Source: Cellulomonas sp. S1-8 (GTDB taxonomy: Bacteria; Actinomycetota; Actinomycetes; Actinomycetales; Cellulomonadaceae). Taken from it: a stretch of DNA of 64,000 nucleotides. Under the pieces are notes generated by a model. The model saw only the letters and a program-made list of their open reading frames with translations, searched no databases and was not told the DNA's origin. The DNA lies in the NCBI RefSeq assembly GCF_026184235.1, contig NZ_CP110806.1, positions 2,852,001 to 2,916,000 of the forward strand. The letters are read 5' to 3'. This document shows positions 42,207 through 52,192 of the stretch, one piece after another. Each line of letters starts with the position of its first letter. Positions within the stretch are counted from its first letter, which is position 1. The translations under genes and the position numbers were made by a program.

Positions 42207-42986
42207 GTGGCGAGGCCGCGCCACCCGTACTTCGACGACCCGAGCGGGGTCGTCGCGCTCGCGCACCGCGGCTTCGCGCTCGACGGGCGGGAGAACTCGC
42301 TGACGGCGTTCGGTGCCGCCGTCGACCTCGGGTTCCGGTACGTCGAGACCGACGCCCACGCCACGTCGGACCACGTCGCGGTGGCCCTGCACGACGAGAC
42401 CCTCGACCGGACGACGGACGCCGAGGGCCTGGTGTCCGAGCTGCCGTGGTCCGTGGTGAGGCGGGCGCTCATCGGTGGCGTCGACCCGGTGCCGCGGCTG
42501 GAGGACGTGCTGGGGACGTGGCCCCACCTGCGCGTCAACATCGACGTCAAGAGCGAGCACGCGATCGTGCCCGTCGCCGACGCGATCGAGCGCACCGCCG
42601 CGCACGACCGCGTCTGCGTGACGTCGTTCTCGGCTGCCCGCCGCCGCGAGACGCTGGCCCGTCTGAGCCTGCCCGTGGCCACGTCGGCCGCGACGGGCGA
42701 GGTCGTGCGGTTCCTCGCCGCGCGGCACCTGCGCTCGGCGCGGCTCGCCGCCCGGGCGCTGCGCCACGTCGACGCCCTGCAGGTCCCGGTCGCCGACGGG
42801 CGGGTGCGGGTGGTCGACGCCGCCTCGGTCGCGGCCGCGCACGCCGTGGGCCGGCACGTGCACGTGTGGACGATCAACGACCCGGCCGAGATGCACCGCC
42901 TCCTCGACCTGGGCGTCGACGGCCTGGTCACGGACCGCGCCGACCTCCTCCGCGACGTCCTGCGCTCCCGCCACCTCTGGCCCTGA
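42207..42986 (+). CDS. Glycerophosphodiester phosphodiesterase family protein
   Basis: A cytosolic GDPD TIM-barrel protein of about 259 residues hydrolysing glycerophosphodiesters to glycerol-3-phosphate and an alcohol. Catalytic signature: ALAHRGFALDGRENS (His-Arg and Glu), VETDAHAT (Glu and Asp) and HDETLDRTT; NIDVKSE and HVWTIND complete the site. The start is uncertain: GTG codons 17 and 26 triplets further upstream are also in frame, but the conserved HPYFDDP segment lies seven residues after this one. No strong ribosome site is seen. Confidence 0.82.
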   Translation: MARPRHPYFDDPSGVVALAHRGFALDGRENSLTAFGAAVDLGFRYVETDAHATSDHVAVALHDETLDRTTDAEGLVSELPWSVVRRALIGGVDPVPRLEDVLGTWPHLRVNIDVKSEHAIVPVADAIERTAAHDRVCVTSFSAARRRETLARLSLPVATSAATGEVVRFLAARHLRSARLAARALRHVDALQVPVADGRVRVVDAASVAAAHAVGRHVHVWTINDPAEMHRLLDLGVDGLVTDRADLLRDVLRSRHLWP

Positions 42987-42998
42987 CCCCACCCGCCG

Positions 42999-43028
42999 TC
43001 TCGCGAGAGGTCGATCCAGCCCCACCCC
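42999..43028 (-). repeat. Copy of the GCTGGAT-CTCTCGCG dispersed repeat
   Basis: On the minus strand this reads GGGGCTGGATCGACCTCTCG and further, matching the units around ybdD (52193-52537) at GCTGGAT, CTCTCGCG and the flanking G-runs. Just downstream of the GDPD stop. Confidence 0.5.
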
Positions 43029-43084
43029 GACCGGAACACCGGTCGCGTTCCGAGCCGCCATGCGGTGAGTCGGGTTCCGCTCGG
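43027..43084. repeat. 58-bp palindromic repeat, copy 1
   Basis: Outer arms CCGACCGGAAC and GTTCCGCTCGG (one mismatch), an inner GACCGG-AACA-CCGGTC and a central CCGCCATGCGG. A second copy with 50 of 58 identical bases starts 93 bases later. Confidence 0.7.
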
Positions 43085-43119
43085 CGGCGGCAAGGGACGG
43101 CGGGTGGACGACGGGGTCG

Positions 43120-43177
43120 CCGACCGGAACACCGGTCCCCGTCCGGGCCGCCATGCGGTGAGCGAGGTTCCGGTCGG
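43120..43177. repeat. 58-bp palindromic repeat, copy 2
   Basis: Outer arms CCGACCGGAAC and GTTCCGGTCGG are perfectly complementary, so this copy can fold fully; the inner palindrome and central CCGCCATGCGG are kept. Lies in the recC promoter region. Confidence 0.7.
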
Positions 43178-43221
43178 CGAGACCGGTGGACGACGGGGCG
43201 TCCCGTGTCGGTGCGGTTCGC

Positions 43222-43234
43222 TAGCGTGCGTGCG
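43222..43234 (+). promoter_or_regulatory. Leaderless-type -10 (TAGCGT) of recC
   Basis: TAGCGT, seven bases, GTG; no Shine-Dalgarno before the recC start. Confidence 0.5.
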
Positions 43235-46200
43235 GTGACGTCGGTGGGGTACGGACGGTCCGGCGCTCGTGCGTCGGCGGGCCGGTTGCGCGTCCACACC
43301 TCCGAGCGCGCCGACGTGCTCGTCGACGCGCTGGCCGACCTGCTCGCCGACGTGCCCGCGGGCACCGACCCGTTCGCCCGTGAGGTCGTCGCGGTGCCGA
43401 CGCGCGGCGTCGAGCGGTGGGTGGCGCAGCGGCTCGCGCACCGGCTGGGTGCGGGTCCCGGTGGTGAGGCGGGGGTCTGCGCCCACATCGACCTCGAGCC
43501 GCCCGCGCGCCTGGTCCGCGACGCGGTCGCGGCGGCCACGGGCACGTCGCGCGACGACGACCCGTGGGAGCCGGGACGCCTCGTGTGGCACGTGCTGCGC
43601 GCGGTCGACGACGCCGTCGCGACCGGGGCGTCGTGGGCCGCGCCGCTCGCCCGGCACGTCACCGACGAGCCCGGCGCGCGCGACGACGTGCGCGCGGGGC
43701 GTCGGCTGCGGCTCGCGCAACGGCTCGCGGGGGCGTTCACGGCGTACGCGGCGCAGCGGCCGTCGCTCGTCGTCGCGTGGGCGGCCGGTCGCGACGACGA
43801 CGGCGCAGGCGCACCCCTGCCGGCCGACCTGGTGTGGCAGGCACCGCTGTGGCGCGCGGTGCGGGCCACGCTCGACGTGCCGAGCCCCGCGGAGCTGCTG
43901 GCCGACGCCGTGCGCGTGCTGCGGACCGACCCGGACCGGGTGGACCTGCCCGCGCGGCTGTCGGTGCTCGGCCCGACACGGCTGCCGCGCGCCCACGTCG
44001 ACGTGCTCGTCGCACTGGCGGCGCACCGCGACGTGCACGTCTGGCTGCCGCACCCGTCGCGGGCCCTGTGGGAGCGCGCGGGCCTGGCGGGTGCGGTCGG
44101 CGACGTGGCACCGCGGCGGCGCGCGGTCCCGACGGTCGCGGTGCACCCGCTGCTCGCGTCGGCGGCGCGCGACGCGACCGAGCTCGGGCTGCGGCTCGTC
44201 GCGACGGGCGCCGACGTCACCCACCACCCGGCCCCCGCGCCGCCGCCGACGGTCCTCGGTGCGCTGCAGGCGGCGTTGCGCGCGGACGCGCGGCCCACCA
44301 CACGCGCGGTCGCCACGACCGACGACCGCAGCGTGCAGGTGCACGCGTGCCACGGCCGGGGGCGTCAGGTCGAGGTGCTGCGGGAGGCGGTGCTCGGCCT
44401 GCTGGCCGACGACCCGTCGCTGCAGCCGCGCGACGTCGTCGTGCTGTGCCCGGACGTCGAGGCGTTCGCGCCGCTGGTCGTCGCCGCGTTCGGCGCCGCG
44501 TCGACGCCGGGTGAGCCGGACGACGCGGGCGCGTCCGGCCCCCGCACCGCCGTCCACCCGGGCCGGACGCTGCGCGTGCGCGTGGCCGACCGCGCCCCTG
44601 CGCGCACCAACCCGCTGCTGCGCGTGCTGTCCGAGCTGCTGGCGCTCGCGGGGTCGCGCGTCACGGCGTCGGGCGTCGTCGACCTCGCGGGGCTGCCCGC
44701 GGTGCGTCGGCGCTACGGGTTCGACGACGCCGCGATGGAGCGGCTGCGCGCGTGGGCGCTGGAGTCGGGCGTGCGGTGGGGCGAGGACCAGGCACGGCGC
44801 GCGCGGTACGGGCTGGGCGCGGTCGCGCAGGGGACGTGGCGCACGGCGACCGACCGCCTGCTGCTGGGCGTCGCGATGGCCGAGGAGGACCACCGGTTCG
44901 TCGGGTCGGCGCTGCCGCTGGACGACGTGGACAGCACGGACGTCGACCTCGCGGGCCGGTTCGCCGAGCTGGTCGACCGGCTCACGGCGCTGCTGGGCGA
45001 GCTGGACGGGGCGCGTCCGGCGGGTGCGTGGTTCGACGCGCTCGACCGCGCGCTGGTGCTGCTGACGGCGGCCGACCCGACGGACGCGTGGCAGGAGGTC
45101 GGGGCGCGTGCGGTGCTCACGGACGCGCGCGCGTCGGCGACGGGCACGGACGTGCTGCTGCGGCTGCCGGACGTGGTCGCGCTGCTCGAGCCGCGCCTCG
45201 CGGGCCGTCCGACGCGCGCGGGCTTCCGCACCGGCGCACTGACGGTGTGCTCGCTGGAGCCGATGCGCGCGGTGCCGCACCGCGTGGTCTGCCTGCTCGG
45301 CCTCGACGACGGCGCGTTCCCCCGGACGGGCGCCCCGGACGGCGACGACGTGCTGGCCCGCGACCCGCTGGTCGGCGAGCGCGACCGCCGCTCGGAGGAC
45401 CGCCAGCTGTTCCTCGACGCGGTCACGGCGGCGGGCGACCACCTGGTCGTCGTGCACAGCGGCGCCGACGAGCGCACGGGCGCGCCCCGGCCGCCCGCGG
45501 TGCCGGTGGGTGAGCTGCTGGACGCGGTCGACGAGGCCGTCGAGCTGCCCGGCGGACGCACGGCCCGCGAGGCGCTCGTGGTGCACCACCCGCTGCAGAC
45601 CGTCGACGAGCGCAACTTCACGCCCGGTGCGCTGGGGCGGCCCGGGCCGTTCAGCTTCGACGACGTGGACCGGCGGGCCGCGGCCGTCGCGCGCGGCCCG
45701 CGTCACCCGCGTCCACCGCTGCTCACCGCACCCCTGCCGCCGCTGGACGAGCCGGTGGTGGACCTCGACGACCTGGTCTCCGCGCTCGAGCACCCGGTCC
45801 GTGCGTTCGTGCGCCGCCGCCTCGGCGTCGTCGTCCCGGGCGAGGTCGAGGACCTGGACGACCGGCTGCCGCTCACGCTCGCCCCGCTGGACGGCTGGGC
45901 GACGGGCGACCGGTTGCTCGGTGCGGTCCTCGACGGGGTCGACCTGCAGCGGGCCGCGTCGGCCGAGCGCCGGCGCGGCAAGGTTCCGCCCGGCAACCTC
46001 GGCGGTGCGGCGCTCGCCGACGTCGCGACGCGGGTGGGGGCCGTCGCGGACGCCGCGGGCCCGGTGCTGGGCTCCCCCGCGACGACGGTCGACGTCACGG
46101 TGCCGCTGCCGGGCGGGCGCACGCTGACCGGGACCGTGCCCGGGGTGCACGGCGACGTGCTGGTCCGCGCGGTGTACGCGCGGCTGAGCGCCAAGCACCG

Positions 46201-46687
46201 GCTGCGCGCGTGGGTGCGGCTGCTGGCGCTGGTGGCGAGCCCGGGAGCCCTCACCGTGCGGGGGGCCGCCACGGTGGGACGCGGCCCGGGCACCCGGCCG
46301 ACGGCGGCGACGTCGTGGCTCGCGCCGCCGTCGCCGGACGACGCGCGCCGGCTGCTCGCCGACCTCGTCGCGGTGCGGGACCGCGCGCTGTGCGCCCCGC
46401 TCCCCCTGCCCGTCGCCGCTGCCGGGACGTACGCGCAGCGCCGCCACGGGCACGACGACCCGGCAGGCGCGCTCGCGGACGCCGAGCACGCGCTGCGCGA
46501 CCGCTTCGAGCACACCGACGAGTACCACGTGCTGGCGTGGGGCGACGGGTTCACGCTGACGGCCGTCGCGGGCGACCCGACCCCGGGCGACCGCGCCGCC
46601 TGGCCCGACGAGCCGACCCAGCTGGGCGCGCTCGCCCGCACGGTGTGGGACGCCCTGCTGACGCACGAGGGCCGGGGGCCGGCATGA
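43235..46687 (+). CDS. recC: RecBCD exonuclease V, gamma subunit (RecC)
   Basis: A 1150-residue scaffold and Chi-recognition subunit of RecBCD, which processes double-strand breaks. The N-terminal RLRVHTSERADVLVDALADLL and VAVPTRGVERWVAQRLAHRL match the start of RecC; the inactive helicase-like core includes VQVHACHGRGRQVEVLREAVL, and PMRAVPHRVVCLLGLDDGAFPR is the conserved RecC C-terminal-half motif. First gene of recC-recB-recD, overlapping recB by four bases. The GTG start is at the leaderless position after TAGCGT. Confidence 0.92.
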   Translation: MTSVGYGRSGARASAGRLRVHTSERADVLVDALADLLADVPAGTDPFAREVVAVPTRGVERWVAQRLAHRLGAGPGGEAGVCAHIDLEPPARLVRDAVAAATGTSRDDDPWEPGRLVWHVLRAVDDAVATGASWAAPLARHVTDEPGARDDVRAGRRLRLAQRLAGAFTAYAAQRPSLVVAWAAGRDDDGAGAPLPADLVWQAPLWRAVRATLDVPSPAELLADAVRVLRTDPDRVDLPARLSVLGPTRLPRAHVDVLVALAAHRDVHVWLPHPSRALWERAGLAGAVGDVAPRRRAVPTVAVHPLLASAARDATELGLRLVATGADVTHHPAPAPPPTVLGALQAALRADARPTTRAVATTDDRSVQVHACHGRGRQVEVLREAVLGLLADDPSLQPRDVVVLCPDVEAFAPLVVAAFGAASTPGEPDDAGASGPRTAVHPGRTLRVRVADRAPARTNPLLRVLSELLALAGSRVTASGVVDLAGLPAVRRRYGFDDAAMERLRAWALESGVRWGEDQARRARYGLGAVAQGTWRTATDRLLLGVAMAEEDHRFVGSALPLDDVDSTDVDLAGRFAELVDRLTALLGELDGARPAGAWFDALDRALVLLTAADPTDAWQEVGARAVLTDARASATGTDVLLRLPDVVALLEPRLAGRPTRAGFRTGALTVCSLEPMRAVPHRVVCLLGLDDGAFPRTGAPDGDDVLARDPLVGERDRRSEDRQLFLDAVTAAGDHLVVVHSGADERTGAPRPPAVPVGELLDAVDEAVELPGGRTAREALVVHHPLQTVDERNFTPGALGRPGPFSFDDVDRRAAAVARGPRHPRPPLLTAPLPPLDEPVVDLDDLVSALEHPVRAFVRRRLGVVVPGEVEDLDDRLPLTLAPLDGWATGDRLLGAVLDGVDLQRAASAERRRGKVPPGNLGGAALADVATRVGAVADAAGPVLGSPATTVDVTVPLPGGRTLTGTVPGVHGDVLVRAVYARLSAKHRLRAWVRLLALVASPGALTVRGAATVGRGPGTRPTAATSWLAPPSPDDARRLLADLVAVRDRALCAPLPLPVAAAGTYAQRRHGHDDPAGALADAEHALRDRFEHTDEYHVLAWGDGFTLTAVAGDPTPGDRAAWPDEPTQLGALARTVWDALLTHEGRGPA

Positions 46688-49600
46688 GCGCGTCGACCGG
46701 CCCGACGAGCCCCGGGAGCCCGACGAGCCCGATCAGCCCCGCGGTGTTCGACGTGTGCGGCCCGCTGCCCACGGGCACCACGGTGCTGGAGGCCAGCGCG
46801 GGCACGGGCAAGACGTTCACCATCGCGGCGCTCGCCACGCGGTACGTCGCCGAGGGACGCGCACGCCTGCCGGAGCTGCTGCTCGTGACGTTCGGCCGCA
46901 TGGCGACGAGCGAGCTGCGGGACCGGGTGCGCGCGCGGCTCGTCGCGACCGAGCGTGCGTTGCGCGACCCCGTGGCCCGGACCAGCGACGACGTGCTCGT
47001 GCGGCACCTCGCGGACGTCGACGACACCGAGCTGGCGCGCCGCCGCGACCGGCTGACGGTGGCGCTGTCGGAGGTGGACGCCGCAACGATCACGACGACG
47101 CACGGCTTCTGCCAGCAGATGCTCCGCGCGCTGGGCACGACCACCGGCGGGGGCGTCGTCGAGCCCGGGGCGACGCTGCTGCCCGACGTCGCGGGCCTGG
47201 AGGCGGAGGTCGTCGACGACCTGTACCTCGCCGCGTACGCGGGTACCGACGCGCCCGTGCTCACGGTGGCCGACGCCCGCGAGGTCGCGCGCGCCGCCGT
47301 CAGCGACCACGCCGCCGCGCTCGCGCCCGACGACGCCCCGGCCGGGACCCCGCCGGACCACCGCTACCGCCTGGCGGGTGCCGCCCGGCGCGAGATGGTG
47401 CGGCGCCGACGGGCCGCGCACCTGCTCGACTACGACGACCTGCTGACCCTGCTGCACGCGGCCCTGACCGACCCCACCACCGGTGCCGCGGCGGCCGCGC
47501 GCGTGCGTGCCCCGTACGCGGTGGTCATGGTCGACGAGTTCCAGGACACCGACCAGGTGCAGTGGCAGATCCTGCGCGCGGCGTTCCACGGGCACCGCAC
47601 GCTCGTCCTCATCGGCGACCCCAAGCAGGCGATCTACGCGTTCCGCGGCGCCGACGTCCACACGTACCTCGAGGCGCGGGACGTCGCGTCGACGTCGACG
47701 CTGGGCCGCAGCTGGCGCGCCGACCCGCCGGTGCTCGACGGGCTCGCCCACCTCCTGGGCGGTGCGGCCCTGGGCGACCCGCGGATCGTGGTGCACCCGG
47801 TGCAGGCCGCGCGGACCGGCCGCCGGCTGGACGGCGGCGCGCCCGTGGTCGTGCGGCGCGTGACCCGCCAGGCGCTCGGCGCGGGCAGCGCGGCCCCGCG
47901 GGTCGACACGGTGCGTGCGCTGGTGCACCGGGACGTCGCGGCGCAGGTGGTCCGCACGCTGCGCGAGTGCCGGCTGCGCGACGGCGAGGAGTGGCGGCCC
48001 GTCCTGCCCGGTGACGTCGCGGTGCTGGCGCGGCGCAACGCCGACGCGCTGGCGGTCCGCGAGGCGCTGGCCGCGGCCGGGGTGCCCGCCGTGGTGTCGG
48101 GGCTGTCGAGCGTGTTCGCGACGTCGGCCGCGCGCGACTGGCTGGTGCTGCTGAGCGCGCTCGCGTCGACCGGCGACCCGGCACGCGTCGCGGCGGCGGC
48201 GCTCACGCCGTTCGTCGGCTGGGACGCCGCAGGCCTCGCCGGTGCAGCCGACCCCGAGCGGGAGGACCTGGCGGACCTGCTGCGCGGCTGGTCGCACGTC
48301 CTGGCAGGTCAGGGGGTCGCGGCGCTGCTGCAGGCGACGGCCGCGGCCGGGCTGCACGAGCGGCTCGCGTCCCGGGTGGACGGCGAGCGCACCCTCACGG
48401 ACGTGCGTCACGTGGGCGAGGTGCTGCACGCGGCGGCGCGCGACGCCGGGCTGGGTGCCGCCGCCCTGACGGAGTGGCTGCGCGCCCGCATCGACGAGGC
48501 CGCCGGTGACTACGCCGAGGAGCGCAGCCGCCGCCTCGAGACCGACGCCGCGGCCGTGCAGGTCGTCACGGTGCACGCCGCGAAGGGCCTGGAGTTCCCG
48601 GTCGTGATGGTCCCGTTCGCGTGGGACCGGTTCGTGCCCCGCACGCCCACCGTGCTGCGGTACCACGACGACGACGGCACGCGCCGCCTGCACGTCGGCG
48701 GGCCGGGCAGCCCCGGGTACGACGCGGCGCGCGCGCGCCACCAGGCCGAGGAGGCCGGCGAGGACCTTCGCCTGGCGTACGTTGCGCTCACGCGTGCGAG
48801 CAGCCAGGTCGTCGTGTGGTGGGCGCCGAGCACGGTGTCCGCGTCGGGGGCCGTGGGGCGCCTGGTGCTCGGTGCGCGCGACGCGCAGGGCCTGCCACCG
48901 GACACGGTGCCCGTGCCGCGCGACGACCAGGCCGCCGCGGGGCTCGACGCGCTCGCGGCGCGGTCGGGGAGCACCGTCGTCCACGAGGCGGTGGACGTCC
49001 CGCCGCCGGCCGTCCGGTGGGAGCGGCCGCGCGGCGAGGAGGTGCCGCTCGAGGTCGCGCACCTGCGGCGTGCGGTCGACACGACGTGGCGGCGCACGTC
49101 GTACTCGGGGCTGACGGCCGCCGCGCACGACGCGGGACCGGCGGGGCCCGGGGCGCCGGACCGGACGGGGGTCGCGGACGAGCCCGAGGACCCGGGGATC
49201 CAGGACGAGGCGGACGGCCCGGTGCCGGTGCCGCTGCCCGACGCGGGCCACGGCGACGCACCCGGTCCGGGACTCCTCGAGCACGGCCGCCTCGACCCCG
49301 CCCTCGTCGCCGCGCTCCGCGCGCTGCCCTCGCCGCTCGCGGACCTGCCGGGGGGCACGGCGTTCGGCACGCTCGTGCACCACGTCCTGGAGGGCGTCGA
49401 CACGTCCGCCGTCGACCTCGCCGCGGAGCTGCGCGCGCGCTGCGCCGAGGCGGCCGGGCACGGGCCCGGCCTGGGCGTGGACCCGGGCGTGCTCGCGGGC
49501 GCGCTGCTACCTGCGATGCACACGCCGGGCGGTCCGCTGCTGGGCGGGCGGACGCTCGCGCAGATCCCCCCGCGCGACCGCCTCGCCGAGCTCGACCTGG

Positions 49601-50181
49601 AGCTGCCGCTCGCCGGCGGCGACCTCGACCCCGCCGGGCGGCGCCCGGCGACGCTCGGGCACGTCGCCGACCTGCTGCGCACGCACCTGCCGCCCGACGA
49701 CCCGTTCGCCGCGTACGCGGACCGGCTCACGGCCCTGCACGACGACGCGGCCACGCGCCCGGGGGCGCTGCGCGGGTACCTCACGGGCAGCATCGACGCG
49801 GTGCTGCGCGCCGACGTCGACGGGGACACGCGGTACGTCGTCGTCGACTACAAGACCAACCGCCTGGGCCCGCCCGACGAGCCGCTGACGGCGTGGCACT
49901 ACCGCCCGGCGGCGATGCGCGCCGCGATGCTCGATGCGCACTACCCACTGCAGCTGCTGCTGTACACGGTCGCGCTGCACCGCTTCCTGCGGTGGCGGCT
50001 GCCGGGGTACGACCCGCAGCGGCACCTGGGCGGCGGGGCGTACCTGTTCGTGCGGGGCATGTGCGGGCCGGCGACGCCCGTGGTCGACGGGTCGCCCTGC
50101 GGGGTCGTGTCGTGGCGGCCGCCGCCGGCGCTGGTCGTGGCGCTGTCGGCGCTGCTCGACGGCCGGGGATCGGGACGATGA
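46684..50181 (+). CDS. recB: RecBCD exonuclease V, beta subunit (RecB)
   Basis: A 1165-residue 3'-5' superfamily-1 helicase and nuclease. Walker A EASAGTGKT (about 36-44), motif II VDEFQDTD, GDPKQAIYAFRG, VTVHAAKGLEFPV and LAYVALTRA are the ordered UvrD-type motifs. The C-terminal nuclease has GSIDAVLRAD and VVVDYKTN (about 1035-1060) with the metal-binding Asp-Asp-Lys set. So both activities look intact. Overlaps recC and recD by ATGA, indicating stoichiometric translation. Confidence 0.94.
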   Translation: MSASTGPTSPGSPTSPISPAVFDVCGPLPTGTTVLEASAGTGKTFTIAALATRYVAEGRARLPELLLVTFGRMATSELRDRVRARLVATERALRDPVARTSDDVLVRHLADVDDTELARRRDRLTVALSEVDAATITTTHGFCQQMLRALGTTTGGGVVEPGATLLPDVAGLEAEVVDDLYLAAYAGTDAPVLTVADAREVARAAVSDHAAALAPDDAPAGTPPDHRYRLAGAARREMVRRRRAAHLLDYDDLLTLLHAALTDPTTGAAAAARVRAPYAVVMVDEFQDTDQVQWQILRAAFHGHRTLVLIGDPKQAIYAFRGADVHTYLEARDVASTSTLGRSWRADPPVLDGLAHLLGGAALGDPRIVVHPVQAARTGRRLDGGAPVVVRRVTRQALGAGSAAPRVDTVRALVHRDVAAQVVRTLRECRLRDGEEWRPVLPGDVAVLARRNADALAVREALAAAGVPAVVSGLSSVFATSAARDWLVLLSALASTGDPARVAAAALTPFVGWDAAGLAGAADPEREDLADLLRGWSHVLAGQGVAALLQATAAAGLHERLASRVDGERTLTDVRHVGEVLHAAARDAGLGAAALTEWLRARIDEAAGDYAEERSRRLETDAAAVQVVTVHAAKGLEFPVVMVPFAWDRFVPRTPTVLRYHDDDGTRRLHVGGPGSPGYDAARARHQAEEAGEDLRLAYVALTRASSQVVVWWAPSTVSASGAVGRLVLGARDAQGLPPDTVPVPRDDQAAAGLDALAARSGSTVVHEAVDVPPPAVRWERPRGEEVPLEVAHLRRAVDTTWRRTSYSGLTAAAHDAGPAGPGAPDRTGVADEPEDPGIQDEADGPVPVPLPDAGHGDAPGPGLLEHGRLDPALVAALRALPSPLADLPGGTAFGTLVHHVLEGVDTSAVDLAAELRARCAEAAGHGPGLGVDPGVLAGALLPAMHTPGGPLLGGRTLAQIPPRDRLAELDLELPLAGGDLDPAGRRPATLGHVADLLRTHLPPDDPFAAYADRLTALHDDAATRPGALRGYLTGSIDAVLRADVDGDTRYVVVDYKTNRLGPPDEPLTAWHYRPAAMRAAMLDAHYPLQLLLYTVALHRFLRWRLPGYDPQRHLGGGAYLFVRGMCGPATPVVDGSPCGVVSWRPPPALVVALSALLDGRGSGR

Positions 50182-52181
50182 GCGCGCCCGCGCTGCCCGG
50201 GGCGCAGGCCGACCCGGGTGACCCGCGTCGTCCCTGGCGCGCGGGGGCGCTGCTGTCGGTGTTCGCCGCCGCGGGCGTCCTGACGTCGGCCGACGTGCGT
50301 GTCGCCGAGCGGCTGGGCCTGCTGACCGGTGAGGACGACCCGACCGTGCACCTGGCCGCTGCGCTGGCCGTGCGCGCGGTCCGGTCGGGGTCGGTGTGCG
50401 TCGACCTGGCCGACGCGCCGACGCTCACGGCGGAGGGCTCCCCCGACGACCCCGACGCACCGGTGCCCGACGTGCCGCTGCCGTGGCCGGACCTCGACGC
50501 GTGGACCGCCGCCGTGCGCGGCAGCGCGCTCGTCGCCGACGGCGTCGACGGGCCTGCGGACCGGCCGGTGCGCTGGGTCGACGGGCGCGTGTACCTCGAC
50601 CGCTACTGGCGGGACGAGCAGGTGGTGCGCCGGGACGTCGACGAGCGGCTCGCGTCGCTGCTCGACGTCGACGACGCGGCCGTGGGCGCCGCGGTGCAGG
50701 CCCGGTTCCCCCGGCCGCAGGACGCCCGGCAGCGGCTCGCCACGGCGACGGCGGCCCTGTCCCGGCTGACGGTGCTCACAGGTGGTCCGGGCACGGGCAA
50801 GACGACGACGGTCGCGCGGCTGGTGGCGGTGCTGCGCGACGTCGCCGGGCCGGGCCTGCGGGTCGCGCTCGCCGCGCCGACGGGCAAGGCGGCCGCGCGC
50901 CTGCAGGAGGCGGTGAACGCCGAGCTCGACCGCATGGCCCGCGACGCGGGCGACGTTGCGGCGGCCGCACCGCTGACGGCGTCGACCGTGCACCGCCTGC
51001 TGGGCTGGCGGCCGTCGAGCACGCGGTTCGCGCACGACCGCACGCACCGGCTGCCGCACGACGTCGTCGTCCTCGACGAGGCGTCGATGGTGTCGCTGCC
51101 GCTGCTCGCGCGCGTGCTCGACGCCCTGCGCCCCGACGCGCGGCTGGTGCTCGTCGGCGACCCGGACCAGCTCGCATCGGTCGAGGTGGGTGCGGTGCTG
51201 GGCGACCTCGTCGCACGCCCGGTGCGCGACGGGTCGCTGCCGGGGCGCCTGGCGGGGCTGCTGCCGGGGGACGTCCCGGGTGGTGACGGGCCGGGTGGCG
51301 ACGGGCCTGGTGGTGACGGGCCTGGTGGTGACGGGCCGGTTGGCGACGGGCCGGTTGCTCACGGGCGTGGTGCCGACCCTGCGGCGGACGACGCCCGTGA
51401 CCGCGCCGCCCTGCACGGCGGCGTCGTGCGGCTCGTCGTGCCCCACCGGTTCGGTCACGACCTCGGCGAGCTCGCCGACGCGGTGCGCCGCGGCGACGCC
51501 GACACCGCGCTGACCCTGCTGCGCGCAGGCGGCGCGCACGTGTCCCTCGTCGAGCCCGCCGGGCCCACGCCGACGGACGACGAGGTCCCCGGGCTGCGAC
51601 TCGACATCGCCGCGACGGGCGCGCTGATCGCGGCGTCCGCGCGCGCCGGGGACGCCGCCGGCGCCCTCGAGGCGCTCGGCACGCACCGCCTGCTGCTCGC
51701 CCACCGGCGCGGTCCCGCGGGTGTGGCCCGGTGGGCGGCGCTGGCGCAGCGCTGGGTCGAGGACGCGACGCTCGACCGCGAGCACAGCCCCTGGGCGATC
51801 GGCCGTCCGCTGCTCGTCACGACCAACGACCGCACCACGGGCCTCTCGAACGGCGACACGGGCGTCATCGTGTCCGACGGCGCCGGCGGCGTGGTCGCGG
51901 CATTCGGCGAACCGCGCGCCCCGCGGCTCGTCCGCCCCCACCGCCTGCCCGCCGTCGAGCCGGTGCACGCCATGACGGTGCACCGCGCGCAGGGCAGCCA
52001 GTTCGCGCTGGTATCCGTCGTCCTGCCTCCCGCGTCGTCCCCGCTGCTGACCCGCGAGCTGCTGTACACCGCGGTCACGCGCGCCCGGGAGCACGTCCGC
52101 GTCGTCGGCTCCGCGGACGCCGTCCGCGTCGCCGTCGAGCGCCCGGTCCGACGAGCCAGCGGCCTGCGCTTCGAACGCTGA
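50178..52181 (+). CDS. recD: RecBCD exonuclease V, alpha subunit (RecD)
   Basis: A 667-residue 5'-3' helicase. Walker A GGPGTGKT (202-209), VLDEASMVSLPLLARVLDAL (motif II), GDPDQLASVEVG and the C-terminal MTVHRAQGSQF and LLYTAVTRAREHV are present. An unusual insertion (residues 368-392) consists of five GGDGP-like pentapeptides, between motif III and the PHRFG segment, probably a surface loop. Last gene of the recCBD operon; followed by dispersed repeats, no clear terminator. Confidence 0.93.
   Translation: MSAPALPGAQADPGDPRRPWRAGALLSVFAAAGVLTSADVRVAERLGLLTGEDDPTVHLAAALAVRAVRSGSVCVDLADAPTLTAEGSPDDPDAPVPDVPLPWPDLDAWTAAVRGSALVADGVDGPADRPVRWVDGRVYLDRYWRDEQVVRRDVDERLASLLDVDDAAVGAAVQARFPRPQDARQRLATATAALSRLTVLTGGPGTGKTTTVARLVAVLRDVAGPGLRVALAAPTGKAAARLQEAVNAELDRMARDAGDVAAAAPLTASTVHRLLGWRPSSTRFAHDRTHRLPHDVVVLDEASMVSLPLLARVLDALRPDARLVLVGDPDQLASVEVGAVLGDLVARPVRDGSLPGRLAGLLPGDVPGGDGPGGDGPGGDGPGGDGPVGDGPVAHGRGADPAADDARDRAALHGGVVRLVVPHRFGHDLGELADAVRRGDADTALTLLRAGGAHVSLVEPAGPTPTDDEVPGLRLDIAATGALIAASARAGDAAGALEALGTHRLLLAHRRGPAGVARWAALAQRWVEDATLDREHSPWAIGRPLLVTTNDRTTGLSNGDTGVIVSDGAGGVVAAFGEPRAPRLVRPHRLPAVEPVHAMTVHRAQGSQFALVSVVLPPASSPLLTRELLYTAVTRAREHVRVVGSADAVRVAVERPVRRASGLRFER
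51279..51353 (+). repeat. 15-bp tandem repeat inside recD
   Basis: Five in-frame copies of GGTGGTGACGGGCCT-like units encoding GGDGP (last one VGDGP). Slippage would change length by whole pentapeptides. Confidence 0.85.
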
Positions 52182-52192
52182 CCAGCACCGAA

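Noticed and set aside
41924..46666. 1580-codon minus-strand open frame opposite GDPD and recC
   Set aside because: Antisense shadow; no domain and it crosses repeats and two well-supported genes.
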